From Glaciecola sp. (GTDB taxonomy: Bacteria > Pseudomonadota > Gammaproteobacteria > Enterobacterales > Alteromonadaceae): 41,069 nucleotides of DNA. The translations under genes were made by a program, and so were the position numbers. Under the pieces are notes generated by a model, which was not told the origin of the DNA, did not search any database, and saw nothing but the letters and a program-made list of their open reading frames with translations. The stretch spans positions 1 through 41,069 of the forward strand of contig JALRKK010000112.1 of NCBI GenBank assembly GCA_023268935.1. The letters run 5' to 3'. Below are positions 19,036 through 29,579 of the stretch, piece by piece (positions within the stretch are counted from its first letter, which is position 1; each line of letters opens with the position of its first letter).

Positions 19036-19764
19036 ATGCTCTGCCCTTTATGTTCATCGCCCCGTTCTCATCCCTTCCACCAAAGCAGTAAACCGCTTCA
19101 ACGAGATTACTATCAATGTAATGATTGTGAATTAGTATGGGTGCCAGAAAAGTTCCACGTGGAACCACAAATCGAGCGCAATGAATACGACTTACATACT
19201 AATCAAATTGGTGATCTGGGTTATATGCGTTTTCTCAATAAAGTGGTACCGCATATTGGTGAGCATTTCAACGTTGAGCAACCAACCTCTGAGGCTTGGC
19301 TAAAAAACGTTACGGAAAAACACGCCAACACTGCAATTACACCTAAATATAGACAGCCTACATCTAACATTACTGGCATAGATTTCGGTTGTGGGAAAGC
19401 ACCAGCACTTGCAGTGCAACTATATGAACTTGGGTTTACCATGCACGTGTATGATAAATTCTTCGCTGCATATACTGACAATCTTGAACAAGAATATGAT
19501 TTTATTGTCAGTACAGAAACTATTGAGCATATCTATGAAGCGAAAAATACATGGGCTCAGTGGCATACTATGCTCAAATCAGATGGCTGCTTAATCGTCA
19601 TGACCCAAAGGGTCAAGAGTCGCGATGCATTTACCACTTGGCGCTATATTCACGACCCGACTCATATTTGTTTTTATTCAGATAATACAGCACGCTTCAT
19701 TGCTCAGGAATATGGCTACCATCTCAAGCTGATTCAGCAAGATATCATGCTATTCACTCGGTAA
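19036..19764 (+). CDS. Class I SAM-dependent methyltransferase with N-terminal zinc-ribbon cysteines
   Basis: A 242-residue protein. The N-terminus has four cysteines spaced as a zinc ribbon (C3-x2-C6 and C28-x2-C31). The SAM-binding motif GIDFGCGKAP is near residue 114, followed by an acidic residue at the end of the second strand (HVYDKFF), then FIVSTETIEHIYE and a C-terminal half typical of the Methyltransf_23 group. The substrate is unknown. The ATG at 19036 is used rather than a GTG at 18964, because the GTG lies before the terminator stem and the cysteine motif starts right after the ATG. A parS-type site lies inside the gene and encodes FHVE. Confidence 0.8.
   Translation: MLCPLCSSPRSHPFHQSSKPLQRDYYQCNDCELVWVPEKFHVEPQIERNEYDLHTNQIGDLGYMRFLNKVVPHIGEHFNVEQPTSEAWLKNVTEKHANTAITPKYRQPTSNITGIDFGCGKAPALAVQLYELGFTMHVYDKFFAAYTDNLEQEYDFIVSTETIEHIYEAKNTWAQWHTMLKSDGCLIVMTQRVKSRDAFTTWRYIHDPTHICFYSDNTARFIAQEYGYHLKLIQQDIMLFTR
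19151..19166. other. parS-type centromere site (15/16 match)
   Basis: AGTTCCACGTGGAACC differs at one base from the Pseudomonas-type parS TGTTCCACGTGGAACC. It lies inside the methyltransferase gene, encoding FHVE. It would be bound by ParB. Confidence 0.7.
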
Positions 19765-19827
19765 AAAAGTAACAGTCGAGCTGGACTTAAGGTATAATGA
19801 GTACGTTATTCACTGATATAGCATCAC

Positions 19828-20328
19828 ATGGCACATAGTAAAAAATCACGTAAACCAGGTAGTATAGGTGTTGCCAAATCACACACCAGCAAACCTACAC
19901 GCAGTAAAAACGCCCCAAAAGTTAAAAAGCCAAAGGGCAATCAGCCAGGATCTAGACATTCTGTCGCGCAACACCAGCAAACAAATGTTAGCCAAGGCAA
20001 AACTGATCCTCGTATTGGCAGTAAAAAGAAAATAGATTTAACACCTAAACAAGCCTCAGCACCTAAACCAGTGAAGCCAAAGTATGCAACACCCGCGCAA
20101 GAACTTGCCGCGTTAGAGGCTGATCAAAGATTATCAACGTTACTCGATCAGTTCGACTCTGGAAAGGTCCTCAATAACGACGACCAACAATATTTGGATA
20201 ACTGTATGTCTCGCCATCAAATTTTATGTGATTTGCTTGGTATCAATAACGATGCGGAAGATAAGGATACGAATCCTGATGATCCCTTTGCACAGTTTGA
20301 TGCTATTGATATAAATGATTTTAGATAA
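19828..20328 (+). CDS. yihI: Der GTPase-activating protein YihI
   Basis: YihI stimulates the GTPase Der, a 50S assembly factor, and so tunes ribosome assembly. The 166-residue protein has a lysine/serine/proline-rich, probably disordered first half (start MAHSKKSRKPGSIG, with KKPKGNQPGSRH and DPRIGSKKKIDLTP) and an acidic second half beginning near TPAQELAALEADQRL and ending in a run of D/E residues. This matches E. coli YihI in layout and key segments. Two ribosome-assembly GTPase functions, engB and the Der activator, are thus near each other, as in E. coli. Confidence 0.9.
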   Translation: MAHSKKSRKPGSIGVAKSHTSKPTRSKNAPKVKKPKGNQPGSRHSVAQHQQTNVSQGKTDPRIGSKKKIDLTPKQASAPKPVKPKYATPAQELAALEADQRLSTLLDQFDSGKVLNNDDQQYLDNCMSRHQILCDLLGINNDAEDKDTNPDDPFAQFDAIDINDFR

Positions 20329-20339
20329 GGGAATAAAGC

Positions 20340-20786
20340 GTGCTTGAAGTTGGTATCATATTGGGCTTACTGATCATCTTAGGATTGGGCTTTTATGCCG
20401 GTAAGTTGTTATTTCAACTCAAACAACAAAACAGCAAACAAGCGAAAATGCGTACCGAACGTATCGAAAACATAATGGTTTCAGTGCGCACAATTGCTAT
20501 GGCCATGGCACAGCAACAATGTGACCTATCTGAAGGCGTTATACGCTTAACGAACTTATTAAATGCTTTACCAATATTACCAGCGCCAGATTTTCGGAAA
20601 GAATACCCAGCCATTTATACATTACATGATGCAATTGCACAGTTTGCTACCCATGAGAAACGTTCGGCACTGAGCAAAAAAGAAAGACGTTTAGAAGACA
20701 AGGCAAGAGAATCTATCGAAGCTCAATATGAAAGTAAAATTATGGATGAGGTTGAACGACTGCAAAAATATTATCCACAGCCATAA
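20340..20786 (+). CDS. DUF2489 membrane-anchored protein
   Basis: A 148-residue protein of unknown function. One hydrophobic segment near the start (about residues 4-25, VGIILGLLIILGLGFYAGKLLF) should anchor it in the inner membrane; the rest is charged, helical and rich in K, E and R towards the end. It resembles the DUF2489 proteins encoded after yihI in vibrios and alteromonads. The GTG at 20340 is chosen since AAGGGA precedes it and the hydrophobic segment begins right away. It follows yihI by 11 bases, so the two are probably co-transcribed. Confidence 0.82.
   Translation: MLEVGIILGLLIILGLGFYAGKLLFQLKQQNSKQAKMRTERIENIMVSVRTIAMAMAQQQCDLSEGVIRLTNLLNALPILPAPDFRKEYPAIYTLHDAIAQFATHEKRSALSKKERRLEDKARESIEAQYESKIMDEVERLQKYYPQP
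20771..20779 (+). promoter_or_regulatory. Perfect DnaA box at the end of the DUF2489 gene, ahead of glyQ
   Basis: TTATCCACA lies in the last codons of the DUF2489 gene and 116 bases before the glyQ ATG. A TATACT at 20846-20851, between the box and glyQ, is a possible -10 element of the glyQS promoter. Function is unproven. Confidence 0.4.
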
Positions 20787-20894
20787 TTCGTACATTTTGT
20801 AAGCTTTCTCACACATTTAGGCTACTCAGATAAGTCACTTCAAGGTATACTCTAGAGCAAATTTTTAAGAGCAACACATAGATTATTACCTGTT

Positions 20895-21803
20895 ATGTCT
20901 CAATATGATGTAAAAACTTTTCAAGGCCTCATTCTCGCCTTGCAAGATTATTGGGCACGTCAAGGATGTGTCATTATTCAACCTTTAGATATGGAAGTCG
21001 GTGCCGGGACATTTCATCCTATGACGTTCTTGCGCTCACTGGGTCCAGAACCAATTTCGAGCGCATATGTTCAGCCCTGTCGTCGACCGACAGATGGCCG
21101 TTATGGCGAAAATCCAAATCGTCTACAACATTACTATCAATTCCAAGTAATGTTAAAACCCTCCCCGTCTAACATACAAGAATTGTATCTTGATTCGCTT
21201 AAAGAACTAGGCTTTGACCCACTGGTACACGATATTCGTTTTGTTGAAGACAATTGGGAGTCTCCAACCCTTGGGGCGTGGGGCTTAGGTTGGGAAGTAT
21301 GGCTCAATGGTATGGAAGTCACTCAGTTTACCTATTTCCAGCAAGTAGGTGGTATAGAGTGCAAACCGGTAACGGGTGAAATTACTTATGGACTAGAGCG
21401 TCTAGCAATGTACGTTCAGGGCGTGGATAGTATCTACGACCTCGTTTGGACAGAGGGGCCATTTGGCAAAGTAACCTATGGCGATGTGTTCCACCAGAAC
21501 GAGGTAGAACAATCGGCCTATAACTTCGAGCATGCTGATGTAAAGGCGTTGTTTGCTGCATTTGACCAAAACGAAAAAGACGCTCTACATCTGATAGAGC
21601 AAAATCTACCACTGCCAGCTTACGAGCAAGTTATGAAAGCCTCTCATGCTTTTAACTTACTCGACGCACGTCATGCTATTTCGGTTACCGAAAGACAACG
21701 CTACATATTGCGTGTACGCACCCTCGCCAAAGCAGTAGCAGAGAATTATTATGCGGCGCGAGAAGCGCTTGGTTTCCCAATGTGCCCAAAGGACGATGCC
21801 TAA
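20895..21803 (+). CDS. glyQ: Glycyl-tRNA synthetase alpha subunit
   Basis: GlyQ is the catalytic subunit of the two-subunit (alpha2beta2) bacterial glycyl-tRNA synthetase and activates glycine with ATP. The 302-residue protein matches the family length and shows [19 protein letters not shown], the arginine-containing [17 protein letters not shown], the motif 2-like [12 protein letters not shown], and the glycine-site segment [13 protein letters not shown]. The next gene, glyS, starts at the last base of its stop codon. Confidence 0.98.
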   Translation: MSQYDVKTFQGLILALQDYWARQGCVIIQPLDMEVGAGTFHPMTFLRSLGPEPISSAYVQPCRRPTDGRYGENPNRLQHYYQFQVMLKPSPSNIQELYLDSLKELGFDPLVHDIRFVEDNWESPTLGAWGLGWEVWLNGMEVTQFTYFQQVGGIECKPVTGEITYGLERLAMYVQGVDSIYDLVWTEGPFGKVTYGDVFHQNEVEQSAYNFEHADVKALFAAFDQNEKDALHLIEQNLPLPAYEQVMKASHAFNLLDARHAISVTERQRYILRVRTLAKAVAENYYAAREALGFPMCPKDDA

Positions 21804-23863
21804 TGTTAACCAATACCTTACTTGTTGAAATCGGCACAGAAGAACTTCCACCTAAAGCATTAAAAAATCTAGGTTCCAGTTTTGCGCAACATTTTGCTCA
21901 AGCTGTTAGCGATGCTGATTTCACCTATAGCGAAATAAAATGGTATGCAGCGCCTCGTCGCTTAGCCGTACAATTATTGGATCTTACCGAACAACAACCT
22001 GACAAAGTTGTTGAAAAACGTGGTCCAGCGTTGAGCGCCGCATTTGATGCTGACGGTCAACCAACGAAAGCTGCGCTAGGTTGGGCTCGTGGCAATGGCA
22101 TTGACGTATCAGAAGCAGAAAAATTAGTCACAGATAAAGGCGAGTGGCTGTTACATAAAGCACAAGTGACAGGCCAACCGATTGCGGCTCTGATCGAAGA
22201 TTTAGTTAAACAAGCCGTCGCAAAGTTACCGATTCCAAAACCTATGCGTTGGGGCAGCTCTGATGTTCAGTTTATTCGTCCAGCCCATACTTTCACGGCC
22301 ATGTTTGGTGATAAAGTTTTACCTGCTACCGTTTTAGACATCACCTCGGGTAACACAATACAAGGTCATCGTTTCCATGGTGAGTCACTCTTTACCCTTC
22401 CTCATGCAGATGCATATCAAACCGAATGTGAAGCGCATTATGTCTATCCAGACTTTGCTACGCGTTGTGCTACCATTGCAGATGGATTAGACGAGCAAGC
22501 AGCATCACTTGGTTTACGCGCGGATTATAATCAAGACTTGCTAGAGGAAATTGCATCGCTGGTCGAATATCCTGTTGTCATGCAAGCCTCGTTTGAAGCA
22601 CGATTCTTAGAAGTGCCAAAAGAAGCATTAATTTATACGATGAAAGACGACCAAAAATATGTTCCTTTACTGAACGAAGATGGTTCTTTGTCAAATATCT
22701 TCTTATTCGTCAGTAACATCGCTTCAAGTGCACCTGAACATGTTATTGAGGGCAATCAAAAAGTCATCCGTCCTCGTCTAGCAGATGCAGAGTTTTTCTT
22801 TAATACCGATAAGAAAAAATCACTAGCGGATCGCTTGCCTGAACTGGAAAGTATTTTATTCCAAAAGCAGCTTGGTACTATGGCTGAGAAGGTTAATCGT
22901 ATTAGTCAACTTGCTGAATTTATTGCCTCAGAAATAGAAACCAACACAGTAGATGCTGCTCGTGCAGGCCTTTTATCTAAAACCGACTTGATGTCGGAAA
23001 TGGTCATGGAATTTCCTGATGTGCAAGGTGTTATGGGCAAATACTACGCCCTGCACGATGGAGAATCAGAATTGGTTGCGTTAGCCATTGAGGAACAGTA
23101 TCTACCTCGTGGGGCGGGTGATGTGATTCCTTCCAGCGATGTGTCTGCTTGTGTAGCACTAGCCGATAAACTCGATACCTTAGCGGGTATATTTGGTATT
23201 GGTATGTTACCTAAAGGTGACAAGGATCCATTTGCATTACGTCGTGCTGCGATTGGCGTACTGCGGATCATTACTGAGCGCAATTATGCTTTAGACATTT
23301 CGGTTTTACTTGATAAAGCCATAGAACTTTACGGTGATAAATTATCTCATGCAAACGCATTACAAGATGCTACAGATTTTGTAATTGCACGTTTCCGAGC
23401 CATGTATCAAGACCAAGGCTTCTCCACAGAAGTTATACAATCAGTTGAAGCACGTAATGTAACCAAACCAGCCGATTTTGCTGCACGAGTGGCGGCGGTT
23501 TCACAGTTTATTACTTTACCGGAAGCGGCTTCACTTGCCTCTGCAAATAAACGAGTTGCTAATATTTTAAGCAAGCAATCATTTGCTGGCGGTTCCATTG
23601 ATCCGATGTTACTTGAAGAAGAGGCTGAGCATGCCTTGTTCTTAGCGATACAAGCACAGCAGTCAAAACTTAATAATTCAGCTGATTATTCTGAACTGCT
23701 AGCGTCTCTTGCCACGTTGAAAGCGCCAGTAGATGAGTTTTTTGATAATGTGATGGTAATGGCTGACGCAGAGAAATTACGCAACAATCGACTTGCCTTA
23801 TTGCAGGCTTTACGTGAATTATTTTTGACGACTGCAGATATCTCTTTATTAGCACAAAAGTAA
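21803..23863 (+). CDS. glyS: Glycyl-tRNA synthetase beta subunit
   Basis: GlyS binds tRNAGly and is needed with GlyQ for charging. The 686-residue protein starts TNTLLVEIGTEELPPKAL, has the RPAHTFTAMFG and HRFHGES segments of the B3/B4-like part, an HD-like region (about 390-420) and DKDPFALRRAAIGVLRI, then a helical C-terminal anticodon-binding region. The ATG at 21803 overlaps the glyQ stop by one base (TAATG) with AAGGA upstream; an in-frame start seven codons earlier lies within glyQ and is less likely. The overlap suggests coupled, equimolar translation. Confidence 0.96.
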   Translation: MLTNTLLVEIGTEELPPKALKNLGSSFAQHFAQAVSDADFTYSEIKWYAAPRRLAVQLLDLTEQQPDKVVEKRGPALSAAFDADGQPTKAALGWARGNGIDVSEAEKLVTDKGEWLLHKAQVTGQPIAALIEDLVKQAVAKLPIPKPMRWGSSDVQFIRPAHTFTAMFGDKVLPATVLDITSGNTIQGHRFHGESLFTLPHADAYQTECEAHYVYPDFATRCATIADGLDEQAASLGLRADYNQDLLEEIASLVEYPVVMQASFEARFLEVPKEALIYTMKDDQKYVPLLNEDGSLSNIFLFVSNIASSAPEHVIEGNQKVIRPRLADAEFFFNTDKKKSLADRLPELESILFQKQLGTMAEKVNRISQLAEFIASEIETNTVDAARAGLLSKTDLMSEMVMEFPDVQGVMGKYYALHDGESELVALAIEEQYLPRGAGDVIPSSDVSACVALADKLDTLAGIFGIGMLPKGDKDPFALRRAAIGVLRIITERNYALDISVLLDKAIELYGDKLSHANALQDATDFVIARFRAMYQDQGFSTEVIQSVEARNVTKPADFAARVAAVSQFITLPEAASLASANKRVANILSKQSFAGGSIDPMLLEEEAEHALFLAIQAQQSKLNNSADYSELLASLATLKAPVDEFFDNVMVMADAEKLRNNRLALLQALRELFLTTADISLLAQK

Positions 23864-23875
23864 TATGGTTTAGCT

Positions 23876-24331
23876 ATGATGATGAAAAGCATAAAATTGA
23901 TTGGCACCCTATCAATTGCCGCTATAGCATTAGTTGGTTGCAGTTCTTCACTGAACATTCGTGAATACTTGCCATTACCAGTGGAGTCAGATACTCGTGA
24001 TTATTCGTCCATGTATTTACGTGGCGTATTTAATTGGTGGGAAGCTGACGCAAAACATCAATTACGCCTTTTAGAATCAAACTATATTGTTGATATTGAA
24101 TTGATTGCAGATGGCCAACCTTATGACTTTAAGCTGGCTGACGCAGTGTATTCTAGTGAACATAATTGCGGTTCGCTTTCTTCTTTAGGTATTTTAACTA
24201 CAAATGAGGCATTCACGTTACATTGCGGGGCTGCAATTTATAACCTTCAGTTCACCCCCAGTGAAACGGGGACTTATCGTTTTACGATCAGCCCTGGTGT
24301 TACGCCAAGCATCACGATTTCACAACTTTAA
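23876..24331 (+). CDS. Small lipoprotein with a starch-binding/pullulanase-like beta domain
   Basis: A 151-residue predicted lipoprotein: three consecutive Met codons, a hydrophobic signal segment, and the lipobox LVGC with the lipid-bearing cysteine about residue 22. The mature part contains MYLRGVFNWWEADAKHQL, then VDIELIADGQPYDFKLADA, a pattern like the 'LRGxxNxW ... YxFKxAD' of E-set/CBM domains attached to pullulanases and amylases. The two cysteines in HNCGSL and LHCGAA could form a disulfide. No enzymatic domain accompanies it. Which Met is used is unclear. Function unknown; polysaccharide binding at the cell surface is a guess. Confidence 0.75.
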   Translation: MMMKSIKLIGTLSIAAIALVGCSSSLNIREYLPLPVESDTRDYSSMYLRGVFNWWEADAKHQLRLLESNYIVDIELIADGQPYDFKLADAVYSSEHNCGSLSSLGILTTNEAFTLHCGAAIYNLQFTPSETGTYRFTISPGVTPSITISQL

Positions 24332-24334
24332 GTC

Positions 24335-24748
24335 TCAAAAGTCGATTTTACCGCGCAAGCTTTTTGTCAGGCCTGCGCGTTTTTTACTATCTACCCTTTT
24401 CTTTCTAGCGGTAAAACTAGGTTTCGTCGCCTTCCTGATTTTCTGCTCAATTGTCACTGACCTTATTAGTGCGACTAACCTTTTTATTGCTTCTTCTTTA
24501 TTACGTTCCTGAGTACGTTGCGTTTGTGCTTTAATGATAACGATACCGTCTTTTGTAATCCTTGAATCACTGAGTTCCAGTAAGCGCTTTTGATATGTTT
24601 CGGGTAACGAGGAGTTATTCACATCAAATCGCAAATGAATCGCTGACGATACTTTATTGACATTTTGCCCGCCGCTGCCCATCGATCTGATTGCAGAAAA
24701 CGCTATCTCATCTTCACTAATTTCTAGGTTGGGCGTAATTTTGATCAT
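24335..24748 (-). CDS. arfB: Alternative ribosome-rescue factor ArfB (YaeJ)
   Basis: ArfB is a codon-independent peptidyl-tRNA hydrolase that frees ribosomes stalled on broken mRNAs. The 137-residue protein has the catalytic GGQ in SMGSGGQNVNKV at about residue 30 and lacks stop-codon recognition domains. The basic C-terminal tail (TARKKRVDSKKRAGLTKSLRGK) is the part that enters the empty mRNA channel. GAGGTG precedes the ATG. It converges with the lipoprotein gene, four bases away, so that gene's terminator is embedded in arfB coding sequence. Confidence 0.95.
   Translation of the reverse strand: MIKITPNLEISEDEIAFSAIRSMGSGGQNVNKVSSAIHLRFDVNNSSLPETYQKRLLELSDSRITKDGIVIIKAQTQRTQERNKEEAIKRLVALIRSVTIEQKIRKATKPSFTARKKRVDSKKRAGLTKSLRGKIDF
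24352..24385 (+). terminator. Terminator of the lipoprotein gene, inside arfB
   Basis: CGCGCA (24352-24357) pairs with TGCGCG (24374-24379), with two more G-C pairs inside after one mismatch, and a run of six Ts follows. It lies 20 bases past the lipoprotein stop and within the last codons of arfB on the other strand. Confidence 0.7.
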
Positions 24749-24791
24749 GTATCACCTCGATATCTAATTACAATGATAGAACAATTTTGGC

Positions 24792-24823
24792 AAAAAAAAA
24801 CTGTGCAACCGCACAGTTTTTTT
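24792..24823. terminator. Terminator of the dnaA-dnaN-recF-gyrB operon
   Basis: CTGTGC (24801-24806) and GCACAG (24811-24816) around an AACC loop, flanked by nine As and seven Ts, so it can work in both directions. It lies just past the gyrB stop on the minus strand and separates gyrB from arfB. Confidence 0.9.
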
Positions 24824-24838
24824 AATCAGTTTACACAA

Positions 24839-27268
<2,430 letters not shown>

Positions 27269-28369
27269 CTACGGCTCCTCTTTCACCTGGCCATGTTCCA
27301 CGTGAAACATTTTTTTATCATTATATTTATGTGTAAAGGAAAGTTGGTCTTGCTCAATGGCGGTTACAAACAATTGTGTTTCCGTTTTGAGTAGTTCATC
27401 TATGAACAATTCGCGTTTTTGTACATCAAGTTCAGCACCTATGTCATCCAACAAGAATACGCCTTGCTTTTGACTATGATGATTCAAATGTAACGTTTGT
27501 GCTAATTGCAGTGCTGCGACTAGCATTCTAAGTTGACCGCGAGATAAACGTTCTATCGCGTTTACTCCATCTACCAAAACTTTCAAATCAGCTTTATGCA
27601 CACCCATTGAGGTGTACCCGACCTTTTTGTCATATGCCATTCTACTGTTAAGTGCAGTATGCAAATCCATCGACTGATCCCACCCAGGATTATACGATAT
27701 TTCAACCAAAAACTCAGGTAAAAATTGCTTTGAAATGCGAGTAAAATCGCTTTTTATTGAATCTATATAGCCCTGCCTGGCTACATGTACTTTTTCCCCG
27801 TACTGAGCCAACTGCGCATTCCAGTAAGCAAATTGTGTCTCATCGGTAGAGTTCGATTTTTGTAGTTGTTTTAGTAGTGCATTGCGTTGTTTTAGAATTT
27901 TTATATAGTGTAAGGATATAACATAAAAAGATGGTTCCACGTGGAACAATCCCCAATCCATATAGCGACGTCTTTGATTTGGCGCACCTAATAACACATC
28001 CGAAGATTGTGGTGTAAATATTTGAACGGGTATATAAGAAACTAAGTCCGCTAAGCGCTGAGATTTTTCTCCATTAATCGAGCACAAAAACTCATCTTTT
28101 TGATTTCGCAATAGACCAATTTTATGATTATTCTCATTTTCGTCAATGCATTGGGCAAACACGGAAAACTGTTTGGTTTCTGATTGAATGACAGAACGAT
28201 GCTTATTAGTTCGAAAAGAACGGCCATAACCAAGATAATGAATGGCTTCAAGAAAGGAGCTTTTCCCAGATCCATTCTCACCGATAATAATATTTAACGA
28301 ATGAGATGGTTGAACGTGAGCATGAACAATATTGCGAAACTGAGTAAGTTGGAGTTGTTCCAGTTTCAT
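27269..28369 (-). CDS. recF: DNA replication and repair protein RecF
   Basis: RecF is an ABC-type ATPase that, with RecO and RecR, helps load RecA at gaps. The 366-residue protein has Walker A GENGSGKSS near residue 32, the ABC signature LSRGQLR near residue 277 and a Walker B-like VFLLDDIGAELD near 300. It lies between dnaN and gyrB as in E. coli. Unusually, it contains two parS-type sequences: one in the middle encodes FHVE in GLFHVEPSF, and one near the C-terminus encodes FHVE in KMFHVEHGQ. Confidence 0.97.
   Translation of the reverse strand: MKLEQLQLTQFRNIVHAHVQPSHSLNIIIGENGSGKSSFLEAIHYLGYGRSFRTNKHRSVIQSETKQFSVFAQCIDENENNHKIGLLRNQKDEFLCSINGEKSQRLADLVSYIPVQIFTPQSSDVLLGAPNQRRRYMDWGLFHVEPSFYVISLHYIKILKQRNALLKQLQKSNSTDETQFAYWNAQLAQYGEKVHVARQGYIDSIKSDFTRISKQFLPEFLVEISYNPGWDQSMDLHTALNSRMAYDKKVGYTSMGVHKADLKVLVDGVNAIERLSRGQLRMLVAALQLAQTLHLNHHSQKQGVFLLDDIGAELDVQKRELFIDELLKTETQLFVTAIEQDQLSFTHKYNDKKMFHVEHGQVKEEP
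27294..27309. other. parS centromere site in the recF 3' end
   Basis: TGTTCCACGTGAAACA fits the general bacterial parS consensus TGTTNCACGTGAAACA at every position. It lies inside the last codons of recF, about 10.5 kb from the proposed oriC. Confidence 0.85.
27933..27948. other. parS centromere site inside recF
   Basis: On the minus strand the 16 bases read TGTTCCACGTGGAACC, the same as the known Pseudomonas parS sequence. It is 640 bases from the other recF site, a clustering typical of chromosomal parS. Confidence 0.85.
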
Positions 28370-28439
28370 TTTGGTTTACCCAACGAAACTGGAGTATACC
28401 TAAACTGTATCCAACTCATAAAATTGGGAAATGCCAATG

Positions 28440-29543
28440 CTATAGGCGCATTGGCATAATAACGTACAAAGCATCAGGATTGTGTGCAGATTCAATCAAT
28501 GCACTGGCGTTTGAATCGGATAAATGAAACTTAACATGGTCGGTTTCAATGTTATTCATCACATCAATTAGGTATGCGACATTAAACCCTATCTCTAATT
28601 CCTCTCCATCATAAGTCACATCTACTGCTTCTTCAGCTTGTTCTTGCTCAGGGTTGTTGGCAGTGATCTTCATTAAACCAGATGCTAAATTTAAACGAAC
28701 ACCGCGGAATTTTTCATTTGATAAAATAGCAGCCCGACTAAAAGCTTGCTTCAACTCAACTTTGTCCGCAACGACTTCCTTAGTAGTTTCTTTTGGGATA
28801 ACGCGACGGTGATCTGGGAAGCGCCCATCTACAAGCTTACTGGTAAACACAAAATGCGTTGCTTTGATGCTTATGTGATTAGTACCAATTTTAACTTTTA
28901 CTGCGCTGTCATCTACCTCGATCAAGCGCGAAATTTCCATTACCCCTTTACGCGGAATAATTACTTGGCGAGCCGGTAATTCTGCGGTTTGATAATCAAG
29001 GTTACATAAAGCCAAGCGATGTCCATCCGTTGCAACAGTGCGCACTAAATTCGTTTCCGTTTCTAGAGACATACCATTGAGGTAATACCGAACGTCTTGT
29101 TGTGCCATAGCAAAGCTAGTGGAATCAATCAAATGCTTGAGTTCTTTTTGAGAAATCACAAACTCAACATCACCCGACCATTCCTCAAGATTTGGGTAAT
29201 CATTTGCACTCAAAGTAGAAAGCGTATACTTACCACGGCCGGATTTAATCAATGCTTTGTTATCTTTAACCGAAAATTCAATTTCAGCGCCTTCAGATAA
29301 GCCACGACAAATATCAACAAGTTTCTTGGCAGGTACTGTGATTTCGCCTTCTTCAGCGTCCTCAGACAAATCAATACGAGAAATCAACTCTACTTCTAGA
29401 TCAGTACCCGTTAACCACAGTGAATTTTCATGAACCTTTAATAGGATGTTAGATAGAATTGGAAGAGTATGGCGACGTTCAATGGCACCAGAAACAAGTT
29501 GTAATGGTGTTAAAAATTGATCACGACTGATGCGAAATTTCAT
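28440..29543 (-). CDS. dnaN: DNA polymerase III beta sliding clamp
   Basis: DnaN forms the ring clamp that tethers polymerase III and many repair proteins to DNA. The 367-residue protein has the usual start MKFRISRDQFLTPLQLVSGAIERRHTLPILSN, three repeated clamp domains of about 120 residues, ATDGHRLAL near residue 172 and the C-terminal YVIMPMRL that builds the binding groove for clamp-binding motifs. It follows dnaA by 36 bases and precedes recF by 70 bases in the conserved order. Confidence 0.98.
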   Translation of the reverse strand: MKFRISRDQFLTPLQLVSGAIERRHTLPILSNILLKVHENSLWLTGTDLEVELISRIDLSEDAEEGEITVPAKKLVDICRGLSEGAEIEFSVKDNKALIKSGRGKYTLSTLSANDYPNLEEWSGDVEFVISQKELKHLIDSTSFAMAQQDVRYYLNGMSLETETNLVRTVATDGHRLALCNLDYQTAELPARQVIIPRKGVMEISRLIEVDDSAVKVKIGTNHISIKATHFVFTSKLVDGRFPDHRRVIPKETTKEVVADKVELKQAFSRAAILSNEKFRGVRLNLASGLMKITANNPEQEQAEEAVDVTYDGEELEIGFNVAYLIDVMNNIETDHVKFHLSDSNASALIESAHNPDALYVIMPMRL

Positions 29544-29579
29544 TGCAGGTTCCCCAAATTACCTAAGCATTATTGTTAT

